Origin: Brachyspira suanatina
GTDB taxonomy: Bacteria; Spirochaetota; Brachyspiria; Brachyspirales; Brachyspiraceae
Reading direction: 5' to 3'
Length of the DNA: 64,000 nucleotides
Assembly: GCF_001049755.1 (NCBI RefSeq)
Contig: NZ_CVLB01000001.1
Coordinates: 744,001 to 808,000, forward strand
The notes below the pieces were generated by a model. It was not told where the DNA came from and made no database searches. It saw only the letters and a program-made list of their open reading frames with translations. This document shows positions 25,307 through 33,973 of the stretch, piece after piece. Position numbers and translations under genes: made by a program. Every line of letters starts with the position of its first letter. Position 1 is the first letter of the stretch.

Positions 25307-25350
25307 GAGTATTGTTATTATACGTATACTTATTATAAGGATTATCACTA

Positions 25351-25776
25351 TTGGAAAATCTGCATTATTTATTAATGAAAACCAATTCTATATTTGCCCG
25401 TAAAATAATGTACGAGGCTAATAAAATAGGACTTACATCAGGACAGCCTAAAGTTTTGTATTTTTTATCTAAATTTAAAGAAGCAGATCAAAAAACTATA
25501 GCGAATTATCTTGAAATAGAGCAAACAACTGTTGGAAGTATATTGTTAGGTATGGAAAAAGCAGGTCTTATAGAGAGAAAACAGCATGAAGGAAATAGAA
25601 GATCTCTTTATGTTTCTTTGACTAATAAAGGTAAAGAAATTTCAAAGTCTATGCTTGATATTTTTGAAAAAATAGAAAATGAAGCAATAAAAAATATACC
25701 AAAAGATAAACAGGAAGAACTTAAAAGTTTATTAGCGGAAATATGTAAATCACTTACAGATAATGGAGTCGAATGA
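25351..25776 (+). CDS. MarR-family transcriptional regulator
   Basis: A 141-residue winged-helix regulator. The DNA-binding region is at about residues 40-100: QKTIANYLEIEQTTVGSILLGMEKAGLIERKQHEGNRRSLYVSLTNKG, including the beta-wing. Helical ends form the dimer. The start is TTG at 25351 behind TAAGGA; an in-frame ATG at 25375 is possible but would cut the first dimer helix. The stop shares ATGA with the following membrane-protein gene, so it probably controls that gene. The palindrome upstream is a candidate operator. The ligand is unknown. Confidence 0.88.
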   Translation: MENLHYLLMKTNSIFARKIMYEANKIGLTSGQPKVLYFLSKFKEADQKTIANYLEIEQTTVGSILLGMEKAGLIERKQHEGNRRSLYVSLTNKGKEISKSMLDIFEKIENEAIKNIPKDKQEELKSLLAEICKSLTDNGVE

Positions 25777-26444
25777 TGAAAAAAGAAATTTTCAAAAATC
25801 ATTTTATTGAGAGATGTATTATATTTTTGATAGGGCTTTATTTGATGTCTTTAGGAATAGCATTTTCAATTAAGGCATCATTAGGGACTTCTCCAATTTC
25901 AAGTGTACCATATGTTACAAGTTATATATCAGGACTTTCGGTTGGAGAAACTACAATTATTATCAATATTTTATTTATAATAATGCAAATAGTTATTTTA
26001 AGAAAGAATTATGATTTATTTCAGCTTTTTCAGATACCGGCATTAATTTTATTTGGAATGATGATAGATTTTTCACAGTATTTGATAAAAGATATCACAT
26101 ATACAAATTATTTACAGCAATGGATTTTATGTATAATAGGAATATTAATGGTTGGCATAGGGGTAAGTATAGAAGTTATGGCTAAATTAGTTACTACTCC
26201 TGGAGAAGGATTAGTATTAGCTATATGTAAAGTCTTTCCTGTAAAATTTGGAAATACTAAAATAGCTTTTGATGTTACGTTAGTGTTAATTTCTCTAACT
26301 ACTATTCTAATATATTTAGGACATTTAGAAGGGGTTAGGGAAGGTACTATTATAGCAGCAATTTTTGTAGGCTTTATAGCAAAATTAGTAAGCAAGCCTT
26401 TGAAAGTTTTGGAAGATAAATATTTAATTGAAAAAAGTGTTTAA
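25773..26444 (+). CDS. YczE/YitT-type integral membrane protein
   Basis: A 223-residue protein with about five to six transmembrane helices. It has the family pattern GLYLMSLGIAFSIKASLGTSPISSVPY near the N-terminus and the internal LVTTPGEGLVLAI segment, which resembles YczE/YyaS/YitT-type proteins. Their biochemical role is not firmly known; some act with transport or antibiotic production loci. Translation is coupled to marR by an ATGA overlap. A Met-Met start gives two possible first codons, 25773 and 25776. A strong terminator follows. Confidence 0.75.
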   Translation: MMKKEIFKNHFIERCIIFLIGLYLMSLGIAFSIKASLGTSPISSVPYVTSYISGLSVGETTIIINILFIIMQIVILRKNYDLFQLFQIPALILFGMMIDFSQYLIKDITYTNYLQQWILCIIGILMVGIGVSIEVMAKLVTTPGEGLVLAICKVFPVKFGNTKIAFDVTLVLISLTTILIYLGHLEGVREGTIIAAIFVGFIAKLVSKPLKVLEDKYLIEKSV

Positions 26445-26522
26445 ATATAAATATTTATCAATTTATTTTTGAAATAAGTATAATATATCTCTATTATGAT
26501 TTACTATTAAAAAATGTTAAAA

Positions 26523-26560
26523 TAAAAAGCCCTATTTATAATAAATAGGGCTTTTATTTT
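26523..26560. terminator. Bidirectional terminator between the marR operon and fabF
   Basis: AAAAGCCCTATTTAT pairs with ATAAATAGGGCTTTT, with A and T runs on both sides, between convergent genes. Confidence 0.8.
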
Positions 26561-26574
26561 ATTAAAAATATTAA

Positions 26575-27828
26575 TTATATTTTCTTGAATACTATAGAAG
26601 CATTATGTCCACCGAAACCGAAAGAATTGCTTATAGCATATTCTATCTTGTAATCTTGAGCAGTATTAGCAACAACATCTAAATCGCATTCAGGATCTTG
26701 TTCTTCTACATTGATAGTAGGGTGAACTTTACCTTCAATCATACTCATAATAGTTGCAATAGCTTCTATACCGCCTGCAGCACCTAATGCATGTCCTGTC
26801 ATAGATTTTGTAGAGTTAATTTTTATCTTTTTAGCATGATCTTCGCCTAAAGCCTTTTTAATAGCTTTTATTTCTGCAATATCTCCAACAGGTGTAGAAG
26901 TACCGTGAGTATTAACATAGCTGATTTTATCAGGTGAAATTTTAGCACTTTCAATAGCTAAAGACATAGCTCTTGCTCCCATAGCACCATCTTCTAAAGG
27001 TGCAGTGATATGATTAGCATCAGCAGTAAATCCATAACCGCAAACTTCAGCAAGTATATTAGCATTTCTTTTCTTAGCATGTTCATACTCTTCAAGTATT
27101 AATATACCAGCTCCCTCAGCTATAACAAATCCATCTCTTCCTTTATCGAAAGGTCTTGATGCTTTAGTAGGTTCATCATTTCTAGTAGATAAAGCTCTAG
27201 CATTATTGAAACCAGCTATAGTAAGAGGATTAATAGTAGCTTCAGAACCTCCAACTACCATAATATCAGCTTCATTATCTTTAATATGTTTATAACCTAA
27301 ACCTATAGAGTGGTTTGAAGAAGCACAAGCAGTAACTGTACTGTAATTAGGTCCGTTCATACCATATTCCATAGATATTAAACCAGGTGTCATATTTATT
27401 ATTTGCATAGGTACAAAGAAAGGTGATACTCTGCCAGGTCCGTCATTAAGTAAAACTTGATGGTTAGATAAAAGAGTAGTCATACCGCCAATACCGCTAC
27501 CAAGAACACAACCGGCTCTTAAAGGATCAAAGCCTGTTTTAGGTTCTATACCAGCCTGCTTAAATGCATGATGAGCGGCATATATTCCAAAATTAATAAA
27601 AGGGTCTAATCTTCTTAACATTTTTTTATCAGAATAATAATCGCCCTCAACTGGTAAAGCTTCAGCACCGATTTTGGTAATAAGCTGCTCTTTTTCAGGA
27701 TCGAAATATTTACTTAATGTTTTTATACCTGAAACACCATTAAGTAAATTATCCCAAAATGTTTTTACATCATTTCCTAGAGAACTTACTATTCCAAGCC
27801 CTGTAATTACAACTCTACGTTCACTCAT
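26575..27828 (-). CDS. fabF: 3-oxoacyl-ACP synthase II
   Basis: A condensing enzyme of fatty-acid elongation that adds malonyl-ACP to acyl-ACP. The 417 residues have the catalytic triad Cys168 (TACASS), His308 (NTHGTSTPVGD) and His346 (KSMTGHALGAAGG). It is the last gene of the leftward fabG-acpP-fabF cluster. A hairpin separates acpP from fabF, so fabF is probably expressed partly by read-through. Confidence 0.97.
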   Translation of the reverse strand: MSERRVVITGLGIVSSLGNDVKTFWDNLLNGVSGIKTLSKYFDPEKEQLITKIGAEALPVEGDYYSDKKMLRRLDPFINFGIYAAHHAFKQAGIEPKTGFDPLRAGCVLGSGIGGMTTLLSNHQVLLNDGPGRVSPFFVPMQIINMTPGLISMEYGMNGPNYSTVTACASSNHSIGLGYKHIKDNEADIMVVGGSEATINPLTIAGFNNARALSTRNDEPTKASRPFDKGRDGFVIAEGAGILILEEYEHAKKRNANILAEVCGYGFTADANHITAPLEDGAMGARAMSLAIESAKISPDKISYVNTHGTSTPVGDIAEIKAIKKALGEDHAKKIKINSTKSMTGHALGAAGGIEAIATIMSMIEGKVHPTINVEEQDPECDLDVVANTAQDYKIEYAISNSFGFGGHNASIVFKKI

Positions 27829-27865
27829 ATATAAAACTCCTATGATTTTGAACTACTATATCAAA

Positions 27866-27906
27866 AAATTTCCCGTAAAAGACATAATTCTATTTACGGG
27901 AAATTT
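27866..27906 (-). terminator. Hairpin between acpP and fabF (attenuator-like terminator)
   Basis: AAATTTCCCGTAAA pairs with TTTACGGGAAATTT around a 13-base loop, followed by T residues on the minus strand. Its place inside the cluster may set a high acpP to fabF ratio. Confidence 0.6.
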
Positions 27907-27917
27907 AAATAGTATAA

Positions 27918-28154
27918 TTATTTTTTATGTTCTTCAATGTATTTAGCAGCATCAGCTACATTTTTAATTTTTTCTTGATCTTCTTGAGGAATTTTGATTT
28001 CATAACGTTTTTCTAATTCCATGATTAATTCTACTAAATCAAGTGAATCAGCGTTTAAATCATCTACGAAAGAAGCTGTATCAGTGATTTTACTTTTGTC
28101 TGAGATGTTTAATTGATTAGCAACAACATCTTTAATTTCATCGATTAATGCCAT
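27918..28154 (-). CDS. acpP: Acyl carrier protein
   Basis: A 78-residue acidic carrier of fatty-acid intermediates. The phosphopantetheine attachment serine is Ser37 in DDLNADSLDLVELIM. The length and four-helix pattern are typical. It lies between fabG (71-base gap) and fabF. A GGAG ribosome site precedes the start. Confidence 0.97.
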   Translation of the reverse strand: MALIDEIKDVVANQLNISDKSKITDTASFVDDLNADSLDLVELIMELEKRYEIKIPQEDQEKIKNVADAAKYIEEHKK

Positions 28155-28225
28155 TTTTAATTCTCCTTAAATTGTATTGTTTATTAATAAAGTGTTTTTT
28201 AACACATTTATATACTTTTTAATTA

Positions 28226-28975
28226 TTACATTGACATTCCGCCGTCAACTGCTATTACTTCTCCTGTGATATAATTACTCATATCAGAAGCTAAAAATAA
28301 TACTAAATTAGATACATCTTCAGGTGTTCCTAATCTTTTTAAAGGCGTAATACTCATAATTCCTTTAACTGTATCTTCAGGCAATACATCTGTCATATCT
28401 GTTTGTATGAATCCTGGAGCTATTGCATTTACACATATATTTCTAGGGGCAAATTCTTTAGCCATAGATTTTGTCATTCCTATGATTCCAGCTTTAGCAG
28501 CAGAATAATTAGCCTGTCCTGCATTTCCCATTTTTCCTATAACACTGGATATATTGATTATTTTACCTTTTCTAGCTCTAAGCATATTTTTAGCGGCTTC
28601 TCTAGACATATAGAAAGTACCTGAAAGGTTAGTTGATATTACATCATTCCAAGCATTATCATCCATTTGAAGCACTAACATATCTTTAGTAATACCTGCA
28701 TTATTTACAAGTATATCAATAGAGCCAAATTTTTCTATAGTTTTAGCAATAACATCTTTACAAGATTCACTTGATTTTGCATCATGGCAAATTGCCAAAG
28801 TTTCAACATTGAAAGATGATTTTATTTCTTCAGCAACTTGAGAGGCTTTTTCAAAGTTTGTAGCAGTGATTACAACATTAACTCCTTCTTTAGCAAGAGT
28901 TTCTGCTATTTTCTTTCCTATTCCTCTGCTTGAACCTGTTACTATAGCTGTTTTATTTTTAAGATTTAAGTCCAT
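28226..28975 (-). CDS. fabG: 3-oxoacyl-ACP reductase
   Basis: An NADPH-dependent reductase of the second elongation step. The 249-residue short-chain dehydrogenase has the nucleotide loop TGSSRGIGK (13-21), the NNAG motif and the catalytic Ser144, Tyr157 and Lys161 (NYSAAKAG). The C-terminus PDDTxxIT-like segment ends in YITGEVIAVDGGMSM. It is the first gene of the fabG-acpP-fabF cluster. A promoter lies about 65 bases upstream. Confidence 0.96.
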   Translation of the reverse strand: MDLNLKNKTAIVTGSSRGIGKKIAETLAKEGVNVVITATNFEKASQVAEEIKSSFNVETLAICHDAKSSESCKDVIAKTIEKFGSIDILVNNAGITKDMLVLQMDDNAWNDVISTNLSGTFYMSREAAKNMLRARKGKIINISSVIGKMGNAGQANYSAAKAGIIGMTKSMAKEFAPRNICVNAIAPGFIQTDMTDVLPEDTVKGIMSITPLKRLGTPEDVSNLVLFLASDMSNYITGEVIAVDGGMSM

Positions 28976-29037
28976 ATTTACCCTTTTTGAAGTATATAAA
29001 GATATAACAAAAAAATTATTAGTTAAATATATGATAT

Positions 29038-29066
29038 ATTAAAACAAAATATATTGAATTTGTCAA
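29038..29066 (-). promoter_or_regulatory. Promoter of the fabG-acpP-fabF cluster
   Basis: On the minus strand TTGACA (29066-29061), 17-base spacer, TTTAAT (29043-29038), about 65 bases before fabG. Confidence 0.6.
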
Positions 29067-29089
29067 GTAAAAAAGATCATTTTAAAATT

Positions 29090-29116
29090 TTCGACTTTTT
29101 TGGTTTAAAAGTCGAA
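29090..29116. promoter_or_regulatory. Dyad upstream of the fabG promoter
   Basis: TTCGACTTTT and AAAAGTCGAA form a perfect 10-base inverted repeat with a 7-base gap, 24 bases upstream of the fabG -35. It could be an operator for fatty-acid control or a leftover hairpin. No regulator is identified. Confidence 0.35.
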
Positions 29117-29157
29117 GTGTCTATTTTATATAATAATTATTTTATGTATGAATTTAT

Positions 29158-29194
29158 AAAAAAACTCTGGAAAATTATAATTCCAGAGTTTTAT
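29158..29194 (-). terminator. Terminator after the phosphohexomutase gene
   Basis: AAAACTCTGGAA pairs with TTCCAGAGTTTT, 20 bases after the stop, with T-rich flank on the minus strand. Confidence 0.75.
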
Positions 29195-29212
29195 ATATAA
29201 AAATAATTATTT

Positions 29213-30628
29213 TTATTTTTTAGTTTTTTTACTTACTTCTTTTTTCGGTTTGGCTTCTTTTGATTTAGTTTCTTTAGCAGGTTTGACTCCTTTTATCATA
29301 TTCATAGCAGCAGTAATTAATTCTTTAGCTTCTTTTTTACTTTTAGCCTCAGCAATAATTCTTACTATAGGTTCTGTATTTGATGATCGTACATGAAGCC
29401 ATCCTTCTTCTAAATCTATTTTTATTCCATCAATAGTTGTGATTTTAGATTTAGGATACTGTTCTTTAACTTGTTTTAAGAATTTATCTTCATCTATTTT
29501 TGATACTTCTAATTTCTCTTTCACTATTTCATATTTAGGTATTTCATTTACAAGTTCGGTAATAGTTTTTCCTGTTTTGGCCATTAATTCCAATATCAAT
29601 GCTATACCCAAAAGAGAATCTCTTCCAGGAGTAACAGCAGGAACTATTATTCCTCCATTTCCCTCTCCTCCGAAATATAATCTATTTTTTACAACATGAG
29701 AAGTAACATTTATTTCTCCTATTTTGGTACGATCAACAGAATATCCTTTTTCTTTAGCTAAATCGTCTATCATTCTTGAAGTAGATAAATTTACAGCAGC
29801 ATTTCCTTTTCCGGCCATCCATAAATATTTAGCACATAAAGCCAAAGTATATTCTTCACTTATGATAGTACCGTCATCAAGAACTAATGCAAGTCTGTCA
29901 GCATCAGGATCTTGAGTAAATCCTATATTAACCTTATTCTTTTTAACTAAATCAGATAAATTTTTCATACTTGCTGCGGAAGGCTCTGCAATATGCGCGA
30001 ATTTTCCTGTATGTTCTTTGTTTATAGAAACTTCTTTTACTCCTAATGCTTTTAGTAGTGGCGGAGTAGCAAATAAACCTGTACCATTAACATAATCGCA
30101 TGCCACTTTGAAATTAGCCTTTTTTATTTTATCAGCATCTATCCATCTCAATATTCTCTTAATATGTTCTTCTATAGCATTATCTATTTTTTCATAAGTA
30201 CCTGTTTCTAATGCTTTAACAAATCTTGATGATTTTTTATCATAAAGCTTAATAACTTCATTAACTGATTTTTCATCTAAAAAAAGTCCGCCTTTTCCTA
30301 TAAGTTTTAATGCATTCCATTCTATAGGATTATGACTTGCAGATATCATTATACCGCCATGTATTTTTAGTTTTTCTACCATATATAATGCTGTAGGTGT
30401 AGGTGTTATACCTATATCTATTACATTTATACCTGATGCTGTTAATGTTGCTACAACAGCATTTAATATAGATTCTCCTGTTATTCTTGTATCTCTAGCT
30501 ACTACAATTTTTGCTTTTTTAGGAAAAAGACATGCAAATGCTGCAGTGTAATCTACTACAGCTTTTATATCTAAACCGTCTCCTATTATTCCTCTGATTC
30601 CTGATATACTTGTTTTTAAAGTAGGCAT
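29213..30628 (-). CDS. glmM: Phosphohexomutase (phosphoglucosamine mutase-like)
   Basis: A cytoplasmic alpha-D-phosphohexomutase of 471 residues. The phosphoserine loop is SASHNP with Ser98. The metal loop is DPDADR (Asp240, Asp242, Asp244). The sugar-specificity loop is GGEGNGG, closer to archaeal-type phosphoglucosamine or phosphomannomutases than to the GEQSGH of classical bacterial GlmM. The likely role is glucosamine-6-P to glucosamine-1-P for peptidoglycan, but phosphomannomutase activity is possible. The last 25 residues are a Lys-rich tail (KPAKETKSKEAKPKK), unusual for the family. Transcribed alone. Confidence 0.85.
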   Translation of the reverse strand: MPTLKTSISGIRGIIGDGLDIKAVVDYTAAFACLFPKKAKIVVARDTRITGESILNAVVATLTASGINVIDIGITPTPTALYMVEKLKIHGGIMISASHNPIEWNALKLIGKGGLFLDEKSVNEVIKLYDKKSSRFVKALETGTYEKIDNAIEEHIKRILRWIDADKIKKANFKVACDYVNGTGLFATPPLLKALGVKEVSINKEHTGKFAHIAEPSAASMKNLSDLVKKNKVNIGFTQDPDADRLALVLDDGTIISEEYTLALCAKYLWMAGKGNAAVNLSTSRMIDDLAKEKGYSVDRTKIGEINVTSHVVKNRLYFGGEGNGGIIVPAVTPGRDSLLGIALILELMAKTGKTITELVNEIPKYEIVKEKLEVSKIDEDKFLKQVKEQYPKSKITTIDGIKIDLEEGWLHVRSSNTEPIVRIIAEAKSKKEAKELITAAMNMIKGVKPAKETKSKEAKPKKEVSKKTKK

Positions 30629-30734
30629 TTGAAACTCCTAAAATATATTCTTTAATTATAAAAATTATAAATATATAAAAAGTAAAATATTATCATTAAT
30701 ATTTTAACAATACTAGAATAATTTTCAATTATTT

Positions 30735-31916
30735 TTATGAATGATGATTCATATTAGTTACTCTGTTAATAGAATTTTTGTATTCCATTATAAAACCTTT
30801 TATATTTGTTATATTTATATAATTATTATCAGATATTGATATTGTTTTTATTTTATTTAATTCTTTTTTTATAATTTCATTATCTCTTATATTCAGCATA
30901 GTTTTTATGTCATTGATATTGTATGGAAGATCTATATGATCAATATTATTAGGCAATGTTTCTGTTTTTACAATATAATATAATGTTATTAATATTTTAG
31001 CCAACATATCATCTGTATTAATTGCTATTATTTTTAATATTGTATTTCTAATTTTCATGCTTAACATTTTGATATAATAAAGTTTAATAGAATTATCATT
31101 TTCTATTACATTTAATAATTCTTCTTTTTTTAACACTTTTATCACAGAATCTTCAAGTATAATTGCTGATGTAGATAAAGGCTGATATTCTAAAATAGGG
31201 TTATATCCATCTATTATACTGTTTTTAGAGTATATGCTTCTCGTAATCTGCTTAAGATTGACAATATTATATATTCCTATCTTACCAGATTTTATCAAAT
31301 ATAATTTATCACTTCCTTCTAATTCTGTATATAAACAGTATCCTTTTTTATAATGAAATACATTTTCTTTTTTTGCCAATGGTTCTTCTATAGGATTTAT
31401 GTTAGATAATTTATTTTTTACATCATCAATATTTTCATTATCATTTGGGAATCTTTTTATGTATTCATTGTATAATTTATATGCGGCGTGATCAAAACCA
31501 TTTTTGCTGTACACTTGAGCCATATTAAGTATTTCTTCTTGAGTTTTTCCTTTAATGATTTCTTTACTCTCTGATATAAGTAAATAATATCTTCCAAGCC
31601 AAGTTTCTAATGAAGAATTTAAATATTCATATATTTTTATTGTTAAATCTTTATTTTTAGTATTAATGATTTCATCTAAAGTTAATTCTATAACTTCCAT
31701 ATCCTCCAATGCTTTCATGTTATAAAAATAAGGTTCATTAAGTACAACATTTACTAATCCTAATATATCACCCTTATTGAATTCTACATTAGATTCTAAA
31801 GTTCCATAAGATATGGCTTTTCCTTTAGTTATAATATAAAAAGAATTTTTAGGACTTTGATTTTTTATAAAAATTATAGATGATTTTTTAAAATTTAAAA
31901 TACTGTATTTATTCAT
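30735..31916 (-). CDS. Protein with two cyclic-nucleotide-binding domains and a winged-helix-like end
   Basis: About 393 residues from the ATG at 31916. Two cNMP-binding folds are seen: the first (about 1-100) with FYIITKGKAISYG and FNKGDILGLV, the second (about 185-290) with KLYLIKSGKIGIYNI and a following SIIDGYNP. Between them is a short TPR-like helical stretch. The last 90 residues resemble a Crp-type winged helix (LPYNINDIKTMLNIRDNEIIKKEL). The canonical cAMP-binding FGE...R...A motif is not intact, so the ligand may differ or be absent. A longer version from a TTG at 31967 is possible but lacks a ribosome site. It is the last gene of the dciA-like/sigma/tag operon. Confidence 0.7.
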   Translation of the reverse strand: MNKYSILNFKKSSIIFIKNQSPKNSFYIITKGKAISYGTLESNVEFNKGDILGLVNVVLNEPYFYNMKALEDMEVIELTLDEIINTKNKDLTIKIYEYLNSSLETWLGRYYLLISESKEIIKGKTQEEILNMAQVYSKNGFDHAAYKLYNEYIKRFPNDNENIDDVKNKLSNINPIEEPLAKKENVFHYKKGYCLYTELEGSDKLYLIKSGKIGIYNIVNLKQITRSIYSKNSIIDGYNPILEYQPLSTSAIILEDSVIKVLKKEELLNVIENDNSIKLYYIKMLSMKIRNTILKIIAINTDDMLAKILITLYYIVKTETLPNNIDHIDLPYNINDIKTMLNIRDNEIIKKELNKIKTISISDNNYINITNIKGFIMEYKNSINRVTNMNHHS

Positions 31917-31985
31917 AATTTTACCCAAATAATGCTTTATTCTAGCTTTTTTTACATTATTAGTCAATATTGTAATTAATATTTC

Positions 31986-32540
31986 TTATTTGTTGTGGCA
32001 ACTGCAATTAATTGAATGATCATTTACAATTCCTATAGCCTGCATATAGCTGTAAATTATTATGCTCCCTGTGAATTTAAATCCTCTTTTAATCATATCT
32101 TTGCTTATAGTATCGGATAATTCACTTTTTGCTGGAAGAGGATTTTCATCATCTAATTTATTATCTATTTGTTTTCCATCAGTAAAAGACCAAATATATT
32201 TATCAAAACTTCCAAATTCTTTTTGTACTTCTATAAATTTATTTGCATTTACTATAAGAGCATTGATTTTTCTTTTATTTCTTATAATACCTTTATCATT
32301 TAAAAGTTCATCTATTTTTTTTTCATCATATTTAGATATTTTTTTATAATCAAAATTATCAAATGCCTTTCTCATATTTTCTCTTTTATCAAGTACGCAT
32401 TTCCAGCTTAATCCTGCCTGCATATTTTCAAGTATCAGCATTTCAAATAATTTTCTTTCATCATGGCATACTTGGCACCATTCTTCATTATGATATTTAA
32501 TTTCTATTTCACTTTTAGCCCATTTGCATATTTCTGACAT
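31986..32540 (-). CDS. tag: DNA-3-methyladenine glycosylase I
   Basis: A base-excision repair enzyme that removes 3-methyladenine. In 184 residues all four zinc ligands fall at positions that match E. coli Tag or within one residue of it: Cys5, His17, His175 and Cys179. The catalytic region LENMQAGLSW places Glu38 as in E. coli. The family YHDxEWG appears as YHNEEWC. It lies 49 bases after the putative anti-sigma gene and before the cNMP-domain gene, in one direction. Confidence 0.95.
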   Translation of the reverse strand: MSEICKWAKSEIEIKYHNEEWCQVCHDERKLFEMLILENMQAGLSWKCVLDKRENMRKAFDNFDYKKISKYDEKKIDELLNDKGIIRNKRKINALIVNANKFIEVQKEFGSFDKYIWSFTDGKQIDNKLDDENPLPAKSELSDTISKDMIKRGFKFTGSIIIYSYMQAIGIVNDHSINCSCHNK

Positions 32541-32589
32541 AATTAAAATATTTCCTATTTTATATATGATTATTTGGTATGTATTTTAT

Positions 32590-33090
32590 TTATTCTATAT
32601 TTATTGATACTTCATCATTATCAACTTTTATATTATAGTTTCCGTTTTTTAATTCTGAAGAGTAGTTATCTCTTTGACCGAATATATTAACTATTTTTTC
32701 TCCATTATATTCTATTACACACCAATTTTTTATGTTGCTGATATTTATATAGTATTGATTGTCGCTTTTATATATTTCTATATTTTTATAAACATAAATA
32801 TCTTTGATTTTATTATCTTCTTCTCCTCTTGATGCCAATGGAGTTAATTTACTAAAATAAAGCATATAATCAATTATACTGTCTTTTATATTGATGATTG
32901 GTTTTATTTTGGATTCTTTAAGCATATTAGAATCTTCTATATTTTCCATAAGAAATAAATCATTTTTAAGGGAAGTTACTTCTCTTTGCAAATCGGAATT
33001 CGATTCCAACTCTTGTAAAAAGTCATCAGATACTTTAATACCATTAACATAGTTTATAATTTCTTCTTCTGTATAATTATATTTGCTCAT
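32590..33090 (-). CDS. Putative anti-sigma factor
   Basis: A 166-residue protein. The N-terminus (YTEEEIINYVNGIKVSDDFLQELESNSDLQREVTSLKNDL split over residues 6-45) follows the anti-sigma ASD pattern of a helix, a short D/E-rich turn and a second helix before LxxL, but without the zinc-binding HxxxCxxC. No transmembrane segment is evident, so it would be soluble, unlike most membrane-bound partners. The C-terminal half is beta-rich. It starts 1 base after the stop of the divergent sigma factor gene, the usual sigma/anti-sigma order. The call rests on pattern and position. Confidence 0.5.
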   Translation of the reverse strand: MSKYNYTEEEIINYVNGIKVSDDFLQELESNSDLQREVTSLKNDLFLMENIEDSNMLKESKIKPIINIKDSIIDYMLYFSKLTPLASRGEEDNKIKDIYVYKNIEIYKSDNQYYINISNIKNWCVIEYNGEKIVNIFGQRDNYSSELKNGNYNIKVDNDEVSINIE

Positions 33091-33091
33091 A

Positions 33092-33973
33092 TTATATGTC
33101 CGATAAATTATTAAAATGTTCTTTTAAACTAGCTTTTATTTTATTTATAATTTTTGTAACTGCATTGTTCGTAATATTTAAAAGTTTTGCTATAAATTCA
33201 TATGGAACATTTATCTTTATAGAATGCAGCTTCTTAATATAATTTTGTTTTTTGCTCGCTAAATGTACTGTAAAAAGTCCTCTTTTATTATTGATTTCTA
33301 TTTGGGCATTTATTTTTGCTATTTTATCCTGCTGTTTTATTATTTCATTATATTTATTTATATATGTTGCTCTTGCCTTTTCTATTATTGAATATGCCTC
33401 TTCATGATTTATATTAAAATATTTCATTAGAGGCTGTATTATAAGATTGATAAATAATTCTAAATTATGTATGAAAAATGCTATGGAATCTCTATCTGTG
33501 AATTCTTTTTCTATATAATTAAACATATTAAAAGAAAGTTTTTCAATATTGCTTTCATTGTAATTATCAGTATATTCATTCATAACATAAGATTTGCTGT
33601 CATAAAGCACATCATGTAATGTTAATGCATCTTTACCGCATAATGGTGCATCTATTGATATTTCATGTTTTTTATACTTATCTTTTCTTTTTTTATGATC
33701 TATAAAATTTAAATAATGGCTTCTTAATGTATATGTAAACCAAGTAATAAATTTAGCATCAGTTTCATTATACTTTATTATTATATTATCTATTCTTTCT
33801 ATATAATAAGAATAAAATTCTAAAGCATCATCATGAAATACTCCGAAAACTTTTCTAGGATAATTATAAATATAATTAGATAAATGCTCATTAATCTCTT
33901 TTAAAGCTTCAATGCTTCTGGTAGATTTATATTCTAGAATCAGCTTTTTTATAAATACATCATCTATCATCAT
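33092..33973 (-). CDS. Divergent sigma-70-like factor
   Basis: A 293-residue protein. Region 2 features are at about residues 50-105: ALEFYSYYIERIDNIIIKYN, then FITWFTYTLRSHYLNFIDHKKRK, in the place of the -10 recognition helices. The C-terminus (about 250-290, VPYEFIAKLLNITNNAVTKIINKIKASLKEHF) is a helix-turn-helix like region 4. A long helical insert (about 125-245) replaces region 3. This is larger than ECF sigma factors. The start overlaps the DciA-like gene by 14 bases and has GAGGAT as ribosome site. The target promoters are unknown. A divergent phage-type or regulatory HTH protein is the alternative. Confidence 0.6.
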   Translation of the reverse strand: MMIDDVFIKKLILEYKSTRSIEALKEINEHLSNYIYNYPRKVFGVFHDDALEFYSYYIERIDNIIIKYNETDAKFITWFTYTLRSHYLNFIDHKKRKDKYKKHEISIDAPLCGKDALTLHDVLYDSKSYVMNEYTDNYNESNIEKLSFNMFNYIEKEFTDRDSIAFFIHNLELFINLIIQPLMKYFNINHEEAYSIIEKARATYINKYNEIIKQQDKIAKINAQIEINNKRGLFTVHLASKKQNYIKKLHSIKINVPYEFIAKLLNITNNAVTKIINKIKASLKEHFNNLSDI

